Assembly: GCA_937897325.1 (NCBI GenBank)
Contig: CALCOY010000016.1
Location: 186,001-250,000, forward strand
DNA length: 64,000 nucleotides
DNA from: an uncultured Shimia sp.
Lineage (GTDB): Bacteria > Pseudomonadota > Alphaproteobacteria > Rhodobacterales > Rhodobacteraceae
Direction: 5' to 3'
Made by a program: the position numbers and the translations under genes
Part shown: positions 8,178 to 17,286 of the stretch, piece by piece
How positions within the stretch are numbered: position 1 is the first letter of the stretch
Layout: each line of letters opens with the position of its first letter
Notes under the pieces: model-generated
What the model was told of the DNA's origin: nothing
The model's database searches: none
What the model saw: the letters and a program-made list of their open reading frames with translations, nothing else

Positions 8178-9773
8178 CTATGCTACATCAAATTCCAAGG
8201 GCTTGACTTGGGTGAACTGTCCCGTTGTGTCAAGCGCCTTCAACACTTCCTCGGGGATCGAGTCATCGACATACAGCAGGGCAATCGCCTCACCGCCTAC
8301 CTCGCTACGACCCAATGTGAAGTTCGCAATATTGACTCCGTTCCGTCCCATCGTGTTCCCCAAAAGCCCAATGATTCCAGGGACATCTTCGTTCGTTGTG
8401 TACAGCATATGCTGCCCGATCTCGGCATCGATGTTGATGCCTTTGATCTGGATAAAGCGGGGCTTTCCATCGCTGAAGACCGTACCTGCAACGGATCTTT
8501 CGCGCTTGTCCGTCACGACGGTAACCTTGATATAGCCTTCGAAGACGCCGGACTTGTCCTGGTTTGTCGTGCTGATCTGGATGCCGCGTTCCTTGGCTAT
8601 CAAAGGAGCCGAGACCATGTTCACATCCGGGTTGGCGCGCTTCATGATCCCCGCGATCACGCTGCAGTTAAGCGCTTCCAGGTTCATGCCAGCGACCGAA
8701 CCGTCATAGAGGATGTTGATCGCCTTGATTGGCTCGTCTGTCATTTGGCCGACGAAACTACCCAAGTGATCGGCAAGCTTGATCCAGGGGCCCATGACCT
8801 TGGCTTCTTCGGCCGTGACCGATGGCATATTGAGCGCGTTTTCCACCGCACCAGTGAGCAGATAGTTGGACATTTGCTCGGCCACCTGAAGGGCGACGTT
8901 TTCCTGGGCTTCGGTCGTCGCCGCACCAAGATGCGGCGTTACCACCACGTTGGGCAAGTTGAAAAGCGGGTTATCCTGCGCGGGTTCGACGCTGAAGACA
9001 TCAAAGGCTGCTCCGGCCAGATGACCAGATTTCAGCGCTTCGGCGAGAGCTGCTTCATCCACAAGACCGCCGCGCGCGCAATTGATCAGGCGCGCGCCTT
9101 TCTTCATTTTTGCGATGGCTTCCGCGTTCAGCATCCCGGCTGTCGCATCTGTCTTTGGCACGTGAAGTGTAACAAAATCAGAGCGCTGGAGCAAATCTTC
9201 GAGCTCGACCTTCTCGACCCCCATCTTCTCTGCCTTCTCAGGGCTGAGGAATGGATCATAGGCCAGCACCTTCATCTTAAGCCCGCGGGCGCGGTCGCAG
9301 ACGATGCCTCCGATGTTTCCCGCACCCACGACGCCCAGAATTTTGCCTGTCAGTTCGACGCCCATGAAGCGGGACTTTTCCCACTTGCCCGCATGGGTCG
9401 AGGCCGAGGCCTCGGGGATCTGGCGGGCCACGGCGAACATCATGGCAATCGCGTGTTCGGCCGTCGTGATCATGTTGCCGAAAGGGGTGTTCATAACGAT
9501 TACCCCTTGTTTTGAGGCGGCTTCCCGATCGACATTGTCTACCCCGATCCCGGCCCGGCCGATCACCTTAAGCTTCGTGGCATGTTTCAGGATCGTCGGC
9601 GTCACTTTGGTGGCCGAGCGGATGGCGAGGCCGTCATATTCGCCAATGACTCCGGCGAGTTTTTCCTTGTCCTTGCCCAAATCGGGCATGAAATCCACGT
9701 CGATGCCGCGATCACGGAAGATCTGCACGGCAGTTTCGGAAAGCTTGTCGGAGACGAGCACTTTGGGGGCCAT
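8178..9773 (-). CDS. serA: D-3-phosphoglycerate dehydrogenase
   Basis: This 531-residue long-form SerA catalyses the first step of phosphorylated serine synthesis, 3-phosphoglycerate to 3-phosphohydroxypyruvate with NAD. The nucleotide-binding loop GAGNIG is at 150-155. The catalytic R234 (CARGGL), E263 (SVEPAQ) and H281 (TPHLGAA) are present. A C-terminal regulatory part ends in an ACT domain (GIIGLLGNTMGRNGVNIANF). The start is ATG 9773 before APKVLVSDK; the frame is open 78 bases further, but that stretch holds the ribosome site and is not family-like. serC lies 93 bases upstream on the same strand, and one hairpin repeat sits in that gap. Confidence 0.95.
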   Translation of the reverse strand: MAPKVLVSDKLSETAVQIFRDRGIDVDFMPDLGKDKEKLAGVIGEYDGLAIRSATKVTPTILKHATKLKVIGRAGIGVDNVDREAASKQGVIVMNTPFGNMITTAEHAIAMMFAVARQIPEASASTHAGKWEKSRFMGVELTGKILGVVGAGNIGGIVCDRARGLKMKVLAYDPFLSPEKAEKMGVEKVELEDLLQRSDFVTLHVPKTDATAGMLNAEAIAKMKKGARLINCARGGLVDEAALAEALKSGHLAGAAFDVFSVEPAQDNPLFNLPNVVVTPHLGAATTEAQENVALQVAEQMSNYLLTGAVENALNMPSVTAEEAKVMGPWIKLADHLGSFVGQMTDEPIKAINILYDGSVAGMNLEALNCSVIAGIMKRANPDVNMVSAPLIAKERGIQISTTNQDKSGVFEGYIKVTVVTDKRERSVAGTVFSDGKPRFIQIKGINIDAEIGQHMLYTTNEDVPGIIGLLGNTMGRNGVNIANFTLGRSEVGGEAIALLYVDDSIPEEVLKALDTTGQFTQVKPLEFDVA

Positions 9774-9838
9774 CTGAGGCTCCTTTTTTGATGTCTGTGT
9801 TACGTCGGTATTTTGTCGGTATCGCGTTGATGCGAGAG

Positions 9839-9860
9839 AAGGCGGGCTCAAGCCCGCCTT
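9839..9860. repeat. hairpin repeat, copy C, in the serC-serA gap
   Basis: AAGGCGGGCT-CA-AGCCCGCCTT is a perfect ten-base-pair arm hairpin followed by ACGGG, the same 3' tail as copy A. It lies between serC and serA and could tune read-through or protect the serC mRNA end. No T-run follows on either strand, so it is not a simple intrinsic terminator. Confidence 0.75.
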
Positions 9861-9866
9861 ACGGGA

Positions 9867-11021
9867 TCAGGCGGCCCGGGATTGCTCAGCAATCTCGGTC
9901 TCATAAGCCCATTCGAGCCAAGGGAGCATTGCCTCGATGTCTGATGTCTCCACCGTGCCACCGCACCAGACCCGCAGACCGGGCGGTGCATCGCGATAGG
10001 CCCCGATGTCGAGCGCGATCCCCTCGTTCTCAAGCCGTTTGGCGACGGCGTTCGCAAAGGCGGCGCCGTCGACAATCCGAGGATCGGTGAATTTCAGGCA
10101 AACGGAGGTGTTCGAGCGCGTGGCCGGCGCTATAGCGAGATTGGCGATCCAATCGCGGGTCTCGCAGAAGTTCCAAATCGACTGCGCATTGGCCTCGGCC
10201 CGGTGGATAAGGCCCCTCAACCCGCCAACCGACCGCGCCCAACTAAGCGCAAAGAGATAATCCTCGACACACAGCATCGATGGTGTGTTGATCGTCGCAC
10301 CTTCGAAAATCCCGTCGATCAGCTTTCCGCCCTTGGTCAGGCGGAAGATCTTGGGCAGGGGCCAGGCCGGCGTATAGCTTTCGAGCCGTTCGACGGCCCG
10401 CGGACTGAGAACAAGCATTCCATGTGCTGCCTCGCCCCCCAGCACCTTTTGCCAGGAAAACGTCGTCACATCGAGCTTGTCCCAGGGTAGATCCATCGCG
10501 AATGCTGCGGAAGTTGCGTCGCAAAGCGTCAGACCAGCACGATCTGCCGGGATTGCGTCACCATTCGGCATCCGCACGCCCGAAGTCGTCCCATTCCAGG
10601 TGAAACAGACATCATGATCGTAATTCAACGCGGCCATATCGACGATTTCGCCGTATTCAGCCGTGTGAACTGTATGATCGATCTTGAGCTGTTTGACCGC
10701 ATCCGTCACCCAACCGGCACCAAAGCTCTCCCAGGCAACCATCTCGGCGGGACGCTCCCCCAACAGGGACCACATCGCCATCTCATAGGCACCCGTGTCC
10801 GATGCAGGCACGATGCCAATCCTGTAATCAGCGGGCACGCCCAAAATGTCACGGGTTTCTTCAATTGCGGCTTTCAGCTTGGCCTTGCCCACAGTAGCGC
10901 GGTGCGATCGGCCCAATGGCGCGTCGGCCAGCTTTGTCAGATCATGTGTAGGGGGTTTGGCACAGGGGCCAGACGAAAAACGCGGATTTGCCGGCCGCGT
11001 TGCCGGTGGCGGGGTCGTCAT
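9867..11021 (-). CDS. serC: phosphoserine aminotransferase
   Basis: This 384-residue class V aminotransferase converts 3-phosphohydroxypyruvate and glutamate to phosphoserine (and serves vitamin B6 synthesis). The PLP lysine is K192 in [15 protein letters not shown], and the family opening [13 protein letters not shown] is at 12-24. I start at ATG 11021 ([14 protein letters not shown]); an ATG 21 bases upstream is possible. It is the first gene of serC-serA, and a conserved-looking RNA leader precedes it. Confidence 0.94.
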   Translation of the reverse strand: MTTPPPATRPANPRFSSGPCAKPPTHDLTKLADAPLGRSHRATVGKAKLKAAIEETRDILGVPADYRIGIVPASDTGAYEMAMWSLLGERPAEMVAWESFGAGWVTDAVKQLKIDHTVHTAEYGEIVDMAALNYDHDVCFTWNGTTSGVRMPNGDAIPADRAGLTLCDATSAAFAMDLPWDKLDVTTFSWQKVLGGEAAHGMLVLSPRAVERLESYTPAWPLPKIFRLTKGGKLIDGIFEGATINTPSMLCVEDYLFALSWARSVGGLRGLIHRAEANAQSIWNFCETRDWIANLAIAPATRSNTSVCLKFTDPRIVDGAAFANAVAKRLENEGIALDIGAYRDAPPGLRVWCGGTVETSDIEAMLPWLEWAYETEIAEQSRAA

Positions 11022-11103
11022 CGGTGGTAACCTTCCAGTCATGCGCGCTGCGTTGGGGCAGCGTGTCCCGCCGACGCGTGTAGCCGGGCTTGCACCCTGA
11101 CAA
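11022..11103 (-). promoter_or_regulatory. serC leader RNA candidate
   Basis: Immediately before serC the minus-strand RNA contains a 6-bp hairpin CGCUGC-CCCAAC-GCAGCG (plus-strand 11046-11063), preceded by a possible CCCG/CGGG stem and followed by a GGAAGG purine stretch near the start codon. Known background: a serC motif was described upstream of serC in alphaproteobacteria in the same bioinformatic screen that found SAM-II. The position, compact size and hairpin here fit that motif from memory. The ligand of the class, if any, is not established. A covariance search would settle it. Confidence 0.6.
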
Positions 11104-11240
11104 CAAGCCCTAAAATGTCGCAAATTCTTCCCGTTCTTCTGTTCCGCGACATCATGATCGCCAATCGGAAACTTTCATCTTCTAGACGCGCCTGACTGCA
11201 AATGATTGTTTAGCAAGATACAAATGGTGATTTCAAAGAA

Positions 11241-12700
11241 ATGACAGATGGCAAAATCACATTGAACGGGCAAGCCATTGCGCTCGCGGAAAGCTCTGAA
11301 GCGCTGGTAAAATGTGGTAAAAGGACACCGCAACCCGTTCCGTTGCTGGCCGAGCTTTCATTCATACTGCGACCACTACGGCCCTTGCGCCGCTTAACTT
11401 TGAGACAGGCTCAGATGCCGACCCGGAAAAGATCTTTGAAATCAGTGACAAGAAGAGCCCGCCGCCGGACGACCTGAGCGAAATTTCAGAGTATCGCAAC
11501 GTGGAAACCCTGTTTCTGAGCGGCTATGTCGGCCAATCGGAGCCGATGCAGAATTTACCTGACGGTCCTTTTAATCTGGTCCATCTGCAGGACCTGTCGC
11601 TATTTCTGTCCAACACCCGGATCAAGGCATTCGCTAACGGTATTGAGAAGATGATCCGTCTAAAGGTACTGAAGCTGCGCGCTTTGGATCTGGAGGATCT
11701 GCCCTTGCTGCGTGAGATCAATCTAAGCCGGAACAGCCTGACGCGATCGGGCGGATGCCCGGACGACAGATGCTGCACATGGCCCACAACCCGTTTGAAC
11801 ACTTACCCGAAAGTCTGGCACGGATCCCGAACCTGAAAATAGATCATCCAAAACGGGCGCTGCTCGAGGATGTGTCCTATCGTTCCGACAATCCCGATCC
11901 GACCAATGAAACGCTCTTTTCCCTTGCGCCTGCGCTGCAGGCCAGTCTGGCCGGTGCAGTCGCCGCGAACTCAGACGACCCGAATGAGCGCACTTTCATC
12001 AAAGAAGAGGCCCGGCTAACCGTTTTCGCTATTCCTTGTGATGCACGACAAGAACCTGCCCCTGGCCTGTCAAAAATTAGCGGGGTGCCCGATTTGCCGA
12101 CTGATCTGGCCGATCCTATAGATGACAGGGGGCTGCTTTACCGGTTTCATGCGCAGCTTGTTGATCTGGCGGTTTTTGGCACCGCTGCAATCTTTTCTGC
12201 CGCGCGACGGAATGCTCTATTTCTTCGCGAATGACGAGGAATATTGCGAAGATGCCAAATTCCTTTGCGGCAAGACCCGCCGCGACAAGCTGGAGCGCTA
12301 CGACCGCTGCGCGCTTTCTACTCAAGCACCTGTGTGACATCCGAAGTCCGCCGCACTTTTCAAGGTTGGGGATGATAAAGACTACGAAAGACCCCATATG
12401 CCGAGCGACAGTATGAAGGCGATCAAGGCACCCCTGCCCTCGCCGAAATTTCCGGCGTCGCACCGACGATTCAGCACGCATCAGATCAATGGGACGGTGT
12501 TCAAGCAACACGAAAACCACTAGGAAAAGACGGCGTCGAGGATCGGCGGGACGGCGGACAAGTGGAAGGTGCTGCTGAGTCTCGAAGGCATCGCGGGCTT
12601 TCAGTTCTGGGATGCCGGCACGTTGACCTATTGCATCTACAAGAAGGATCTGGCGATTGCGGATTTTCCACGCGTCAGCGCCTTCATCGAAAGCAGTTGA
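11241..12700 (+). pseudogene. decayed leucine-rich-repeat / DUF1963 (YwqG-like) protein gene
   Basis: Frames that join up by shifts spell one protein. A start at 11241 is followed, after a shift, by TTALAPLNFETGSDADPEKI. From 11501 come LRR-like repeats (VETLFLSGY, LVHLQDLSLFLSNTRI, LKVLKLRALDL). Another frame from 11755 has HNPFEHLPESLARIPNLKI and then DUF1963 features (KISGVPDLPTDLADP). A further frame from 12200 has RDGMLYFFANDEEYCEDAKF, and the C-terminus at 12560-12700 reads FQFWDAGTLTYCIYKKDLA and stops at TGA 12700. At least four frameshifts are needed, so the gene is dead. An intact version would have about 480 residues. LRR plus YwqG/DUF1963 fusions are usually of unknown function. 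Confidence 0.75.
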
Positions 12701-12721
12701 TCGCTGGTATTGACCGAACCC

Positions 12722-12738
12722 GCCCGCTATAGGCGGGC
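12722..12738. repeat. small G+C hairpin upstream of serB
   Basis: GCCCGC-TATAG-GCGGGC, 25 bases before the serB start. It resembles the stems of the hairpin family elsewhere in the window but lacks the TTACGGG tail, so it is only a possible relative. Confidence 0.4.
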
Positions 12739-12763
12739 TGGTCTGGCAATGCGGATTTGGGAC

Positions 12764-13642
12764 ATGTTTGTTTGTACACTTCTGACCGGCATATCCGGCA
12801 CGGGTCTTGACCCGGCCTTGGTTGAAGCGTTGCGCAATGCATGGGGCGGCGGGGACGTGGTCTGGCTCAGCCCGGATGAAGCCGCCGAATTTCTGCTACC
12901 CGAAATGCCCGACAATCGCTGGGAGGTCTGGGCCGATCTGCAGCTACGGGGCATCGATCTCGCGGTTCAGGGCGCGGAAGGACGGCGCAAGAAGATGCTG
13001 CTGGCCGATATGGACAGCACCATGATCGAGCAGGAATGCATTGATGAGCTTGCCGATCTGGCCGGGGTCGGCGATCAGGTCAAAAACATCACCGCACGTG
13101 CCATGAACGGAGAGCTCGACTTTGAGGGGGCTTTGCGCGAACGGGTCGGGTTGCTGAAAGGCCTTGATGAAGATGTGATCGAACAGGTTCTGGCCGAACG
13201 CATTACCTACATGCCGGGCGGCGCGGCCTTGCTGGCCACGATGAAAGCGGACGGCGCCTATGCGGCCCTGGTGTCAGGCGGCTTCACAGCCTTTACCGCG
13301 CGTGTCGCAGACGATCTTGGCTTTGATGCGAACCGCGCCAACACGCTTTTGATCGAAGACGGTCAACTGATCGGCGGCGTGGCCAACCCCATTCTGGGTC
13401 GAGAAGCCAAGGTCGACGCGCTGGAAGAAATCACGAGGCGGCTTGAGCTTAACGTGGCCGACGTGATCGCCGTGGGGGACGGTGCCAACGATCTGGGCAT
13501 GCTTGGGCGGGCGGGCAGCGGCGTGGCGCTCCATGCAAAACCCTCCGTTGCCGAACAATGCGACTTGCGGATCAATCACGGGGATCTCACCGCACTCCTG
13601 TTTCTTCAAGGTTATGCGCGCGCAGAATTCGTGATTCCCTGA
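12764..13642 (+). CDS. serB: phosphoserine phosphatase
   Basis: This 292-residue HAD phosphatase performs the last step of serine synthesis, phosphoserine to serine. The DMDST nucleophile motif is at 82-86, with EQECIDELADLAG just after, VSGGFTAFT in the middle, and the GDGANDLGML metal loop near residue 245. The start is ATG 12764 (FVCTLLTG); ATG 12749 and TTG 12710 are in-frame alternatives lacking family support. It is separated from serC-serA by the dead LRR gene and runs on the other strand. An IS remnant abuts its stop codon directly. Confidence 0.94.
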   Translation: MFVCTLLTGISGTGLDPALVEALRNAWGGGDVVWLSPDEAAEFLLPEMPDNRWEVWADLQLRGIDLAVQGAEGRRKKMLLADMDSTMIEQECIDELADLAGVGDQVKNITARAMNGELDFEGALRERVGLLKGLDEDVIEQVLAERITYMPGGAALLATMKADGAYAALVSGGFTAFTARVADDLGFDANRANTLLIEDGQLIGGVANPILGREAKVDALEEITRRLELNVADVIAVGDGANDLGMLGRAGSGVALHAKPSVAEQCDLRINHGDLTALLFLQGYARAEFVIP

Positions 13643-14315
13643 GTGTTCAGCCCTGGCATGTGTTTGATCGGATTTGGGATGGGTCTGTCTTGTTCTGATG
13701 TCCAGATCTTGCAAACGCATTCGTAAGGTGTTGACCCGCGCCGTGTCTTCGAACGACGCGCGACGTTATGGGCATCCAGAAAATCAGCGAGATGTCGGCG
13801 CAACTGCCCCTGGCTTTCATAATAGAAGCGTTTGACAGTCGCGTCCTTGATTGTCCGGTTAATGCGTTCGACCTAGCCTTTGATCCAGGGATGATCTGGC
13901 TTTGTCAGCCGATGCGCGGTCCCGTTGGCCTCGCAGATCATGTCGCACCGCATTGGTCCGGAATGGATGGCGTTCCGATTTCGCGGCTGCTTGGCGAACT
14001 GGATGCCGTTATCCACTGCCCGGCAACACATGCAGCACATTTGAGAGAGACGTCATCCAAAGTCAGCAATGTGGGCCGCCGGAACGCGATACACATTGCC
14101 TCCTCCTCTGCACTGCGAACTGTTGCGCGCGGCTTTCCGGAGGCGCCTTTCTGGTCTTCTGCCGTTTGAGGCTTACGCCACTTTGAAGCGGTCTTCGGAT
14201 TGACCCAAGGCTCAGGGCTCAACTCCGCGACCCAAACTTGCGATCGCTCTATCGCTGCTCTGACGGCGTGCGTACGCTCCCGGCAGATTTGTTTCACAAA
14301 TCGCCTGCCGCGCAA
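13643..14315 (-). pseudogene. IS481-type transposase remnant
   Basis: On the minus strand 14315-14040 encodes the N-terminal helix-turn-helix (AVRAAIERSQVWVAELS, PKTASKWRKPQTAEDQ, EEEAMCIAFRRPTLLTLDD) typical of IS481-family transposases. After an internal deletion of roughly 90 codons and a frame change, the second half resumes at about 14020 with DNGIQFAKQPRNRNAI, then LTKPDHPWIKG-stop-VERINRTIKDATVKRF, and ends near MPGLNT. The internal TAG replaces a Gln codon of the family's GQVER, and much of the catalytic core is missing. It is non-functional. Its 3' end lies a few bases from the serB stop. Confidence 0.82.
14281..14310. repeat. two-level dyad at the 5' edge of the IS481 remnant
   Basis: GATTTGT-TTC-ACAAATC is a perfect 7-base-pair inverted repeat (14286-14302) nested in outer arms CGGCA (14281-14285) and TGCCG (14306-14310). 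It overlaps the start of the transposase remnant. It could be an IS-end structure or a regulator site. Confidence 0.45.
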
Positions 14316-14462
14316 TGTTACGTGGCGCCGACATGACCAACCTGTCCCGCAATGCTTCCTTCCGTTCCAGCAAAAGCATCAGATCAAACACCTAAGCGCA
14401 GGTTCCGGGTCGCCGGTGGCACATCAAAGAGGACATGGTCATTTCTGGACAAGGAGATGATC

Positions 14463-14927
14463 ATGGCAGTGTTTTCAGCAATTCCAACCGCAACAGCAGA
14501 GGCCTTTCGTAGGGGCGCCCCCGACGCGTTCGGCAATGAGCCCGAGCATGCAATATCACCTGGGCCAGGCACGCCTTGCAGGCACTGCTTGAAAAACATC
14601 CCCGAGGGCGAGGCAATGCTTGTTCTCGCTTACAAGCCCTTCGAGGGCACCCATGCCTATTCGGAGGTTGGCCCCATCTTCCTGTGCGCAAAGGCATGTG
14701 AGCGAGGTGGGGGCCACGATCTGCCCCCTGTTCTGACGACCGCGCCCGACTATCTGATCAAGGGCTACTCCAGCGACGAGCGGATCGTCTATGGGACAGG
14801 TGTTGTCACACCACCAAGTGAGCTTGAAGCCCGCCTCGATAGCATATTCGCCGATCCGGATGTCGCCTATATCCATGTCCGATCCGCGAGGAATAACTGC
14901 TATCAGGCGCGTGTCGATCGGGGGTAA
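14463..14927 (+). CDS. DUF1203 family protein
   Basis: This 154-residue protein matches DUF1203 as I recall it: PCRHCLKNIPEGEAMLVLAYKPFEG near residues 40-65, YSEVGPIFLCA after it, and the C-terminal VAYIHVRSARNNCYQARVDR. The function of the family is unknown. ATG 14463 is six bases after AAGGAG, which favours it over the ATG at 14457; the longer open frame from 14352 is not family-like. It appears intact although it follows an IS remnant. Confidence 0.8.
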   Translation: MAVFSAIPTATAEAFRRGAPDAFGNEPEHAISPGPGTPCRHCLKNIPEGEAMLVLAYKPFEGTHAYSEVGPIFLCAKACERGGGHDLPPVLTTAPDYLIKGYSSDERIVYGTGVVTPPSELEARLDSIFADPDVAYIHVRSARNNCYQARVDRG

Positions 14928-14933
14928 GGCTGC

Positions 14934-14952
14934 GCAAAATTCACAATTTTGC
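14934..14952. repeat. hairpin after the DUF1203 gene
   Basis: GCAAAATT-CAC-AATTTTGC is a perfect 8-bp inverted repeat beginning seven bases after the TAA stop. It lacks a T-run, so terminator or protein-binding functions are both possible. Confidence 0.4.
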
Positions 14953-15065
14953 CAGGAAACTTTCTGTTTTAGGTGGTTCGGGCGCTAGGGCCTGCAGTTC
15001 CTCTCTTGCGCTTTCGCATGGCCGTGACACATAACGGCCCGCAACCGCGATGAAGGAGCGTGCGA

Positions 15066-15245
15066 ATGACACGTGAAGCGCCCGAAACCAAAATCGTCGA
15101 CAGCTACCGCATTGCCTGCGATGGTGGAGAAGGGGCGCTAGGTCATCCGCGCGTGTGGTTGCAGATCCCATTGCACGAAGGCTGGGTCGAATGTCCCTAT
15201 TGCGATTGCAAATACGTTCATTCGAATTTTCAGGGTAATGTCTGA
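15066..15245 (+). CDS. CHCC-type zinc-finger protein (NDUFS6-like)
   Basis: This 59-residue protein carries C18, H27, C43 and C46 in [18 protein letters not shown] and [11 protein letters not shown], the zf-CHCC pattern found in the mitochondrial complex I accessory subunit NDUFS6. Alphaproteobacterial homologues of that subunit are known in Paracoccus complex I. No nuo genes are close by, so the complex I link is inference from the family. GTG 15060 is an in-frame alternative; ATG 15066 fits better. Confidence 0.82.
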   Translation: MTREAPETKIVDSYRIACDGGEGALGHPRVWLQIPLHEGWVECPYCDCKYVHSNFQGNV

Positions 15246-15395
15246 CGCCGCTTCTTCAACACTCTCAATTGTCGCCGTTAAGCTGATATTCCTGGCAGTC
15301 GATTGGTCAGCCAGCCTTACCGATATCCGTATGCTATCTTTAGGCGGTTGATCTCGCTAGTCTCGCCGCAGGGACAAATCAGGGGAGTATCAATC

Positions 15396-16577
15396 ATGAA
15401 AAAGTTGCTTTTGACGACCATGGCCAGCCTCGCATTGGCGACCTCCTCCACCGCGGAAGAGATCAAGCTGGGTGTCATCTTTGGGTTCACGGGTCCGATT
15501 GAGTCGCTCACCGGCCCGATGGCGTCCGGCGCAGAAATGGCCATGGCCGAGGTCTCGGAATCCGGGCTTCTGCTTGATGGTGCGACAGTATCCTCTGTGC
15601 GGGGCGATTCCACCTGTATCGATTCGGCGGCTGCGACTGCAGCAGCCGAGCGGTTGATCACAGCCGATCAGGTCAATGCGATCGTTGGCGCGGATTGCTC
15701 GGGGGTGACGGGGGCCATCCTGCAAAACGTGGCGCGGGCCAATGGGGTGGTGATGATCTCGCCCTCGGCCACCTCTCCAGGTCTTTCTACTGCAGAGGAT
15801 GACGGGCTTTTCTTCCGCACAGCACCGTCAGATGCGCGTGAAGGCCAGATCATGACAGATATACTGATCGAAAAGGACGTCAAATCGGTCGCGCTCACCT
15901 ACACCAACAACGACTATGGCAAGGGCTTGGCCGACAGTTTCAAAGCCGCCTTCGAAGCTGCAGGTGGTGAGGTGACGGTCAATATCAGCCACGAGGACGG
16001 CAAAGCGGACTATTCCTCGGAGGTTGCGACGCTCGCTTCCGCCGGGGGTGATATCCTGGTCGTTGCCGGTTACCTTGATCAAGGCGGACGCGGCATCATC
16101 GAAGGCGCCCTGGACCGCGGCGCATGGGACCAATTCGTGCTGCCCGGTGGTATGATCGGCGACAACATCCTGACGATCGGTGAAGACCTCAACGGGTCTT
16201 TCGGGCAGGTGGCTGGCACGGACAGCCCGGGTGCTGCCAGCTTCGCCGAAATGGCCGAGGCGGCAGGCTTTGACGGCACATCGCCCTTCACACCGGAAAG
16301 CTACGATGCGGCTGCCCTGATCCTGCTGGCCATGCAATCGGCGGGATCTTCCGAGAGCGGCGCGTTGAAGGACCATGTGTTTGACATTGCAAATGCTCCA
16401 GGCGAACAGATCTTTCCAGGAGAGCTGGCCAAGGGCCTACAGATCCTGAAAGACGGGGGTGAAATCGATTATGTCGGCGCCTCGGCAGTGGAGTTGATCG
16501 GCAACGGCGAGTCGGCCGGCAACTACCGCGAAGTCGTGGTCCAGGACGGGGCGTTCAAGACGGTTCAGTACCGCTGA
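15396..16577 (+). CDS. branched-chain amino-acid-type ABC transporter substrate-binding protein
   Basis: This 393-residue LivJ/LivK-type periplasmic protein has a signal peptide (KKLLLTTMASLALATSSTA, likely cut after about residue 20) and the Peripla_BP_6 fold with IKLGVIFGFTGPIESLTGPM, GADCSGVTGAIL and ISPSATSPGLS. It would bind an amino acid or similar small solute and hand it to a membrane permease. No LivHMGF permease or ATPase genes are adjacent, so it is an orphan in this window. The start is ATG 15396 at the signal peptide; the frame is open 93 bases upstream. Confidence 0.9.
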   Translation: MKKLLLTTMASLALATSSTAEEIKLGVIFGFTGPIESLTGPMASGAEMAMAEVSESGLLLDGATVSSVRGDSTCIDSAAATAAAERLITADQVNAIVGADCSGVTGAILQNVARANGVVMISPSATSPGLSTAEDDGLFFRTAPSDAREGQIMTDILIEKDVKSVALTYTNNDYGKGLADSFKAAFEAAGGEVTVNISHEDGKADYSSEVATLASAGGDILVVAGYLDQGGRGIIEGALDRGAWDQFVLPGGMIGDNILTIGEDLNGSFGQVAGTDSPGAASFAEMAEAAGFDGTSPFTPESYDAAALILLAMQSAGSSESGALKDHVFDIANAPGEQIFPGELAKGLQILKDGGEIDYVGASAVELIGNGESAGNYREVVVQDGAFKTVQYR

Positions 16578-16585
16578 GGAACGCG

Positions 16586-17286
16586 ATGCCCCGCATAGCC
16601 GTCCTCACCTAATTGGCCAGAGGTTCGGGCCAAGCCATCACACGGGCCCTTGTGGCCGATGACTGTGCGGTTGTCGGTCTGGGATCTACAAACGGACGGG
16701 CCGGATCTTGGCCCGTGCAAAAGGCATCATGCAGTCGATCTGTCGGATGTCGGTGCCATGGCTGATATGTTCGGCACGCCGAACGGCATCGACATCCTCG
16801 TGAACAACGCGGGCACCTGCTTTATGTCGGATTTCCCAGACATCCCCCGCAGAGGAGTTCGAAAGGCAGATGGCAGTCAATTTCTCTTCTGCCCTTCATT
16901 GCAGCCAGTGGGCCATCCCGCTGATGTAGGACCGTGCGGACGTGAGGAAGAATATCAACTTCTCTTCCAACGGTGCCTACAATTTCGATGTATTCGACCC
17001 GCCGCATTATACGGCAAGCAAGGCAGTGATGGACACGCCAATCAAGGATCTTGCCCGGCGCTATGCGACCGAAAAGATCGCGGTGAACTCCATCGCGCCA
17101 GCCATGACCGAAACGCCGCTCTTCGGGGTGCTGACGAAGGACTCTTGCAAAAATACCATCGCCGCGATGCCCCATGGCCGGGACATGCGGGCCGAAAGTG
17201 TGGTGGAATGGGCGCGCTTTCTGGCCTCGCCCACCGGGGATGTGTGCGACGTCAGCATCCTCAGCCTGGGACGGGACGTGCGTTAG
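16586..17286 (+). pseudogene. decayed short-chain dehydrogenase/reductase gene
   Basis: Three pieces in different frames make an SDR. The first, 16586 on, reads PRIAVLT-stop-LARGSGQAITRALVADDCAVV. From about 16710 another frame reads HHAVDLSDVGAMADMFG and GIDILVNNAGT. From 16942 a third frame gives HYTASKAVMDTPIKDLARRYA with the YxxxK active site and AVNSIAPAMTETPLFG. An internal TAA has replaced the glycine codon of the usual TGGARG loop, and at least two frameshifts are needed. The enzyme is dead. The 3' end overlaps that of the MBL hydrolase gene. Confidence 0.75.

Noticed and set aside
8076-9515. 479-codon plus-strand frame
   Set aside because: It is the antisense of serA, which has full domain evidence; the frame has antisense-like composition.
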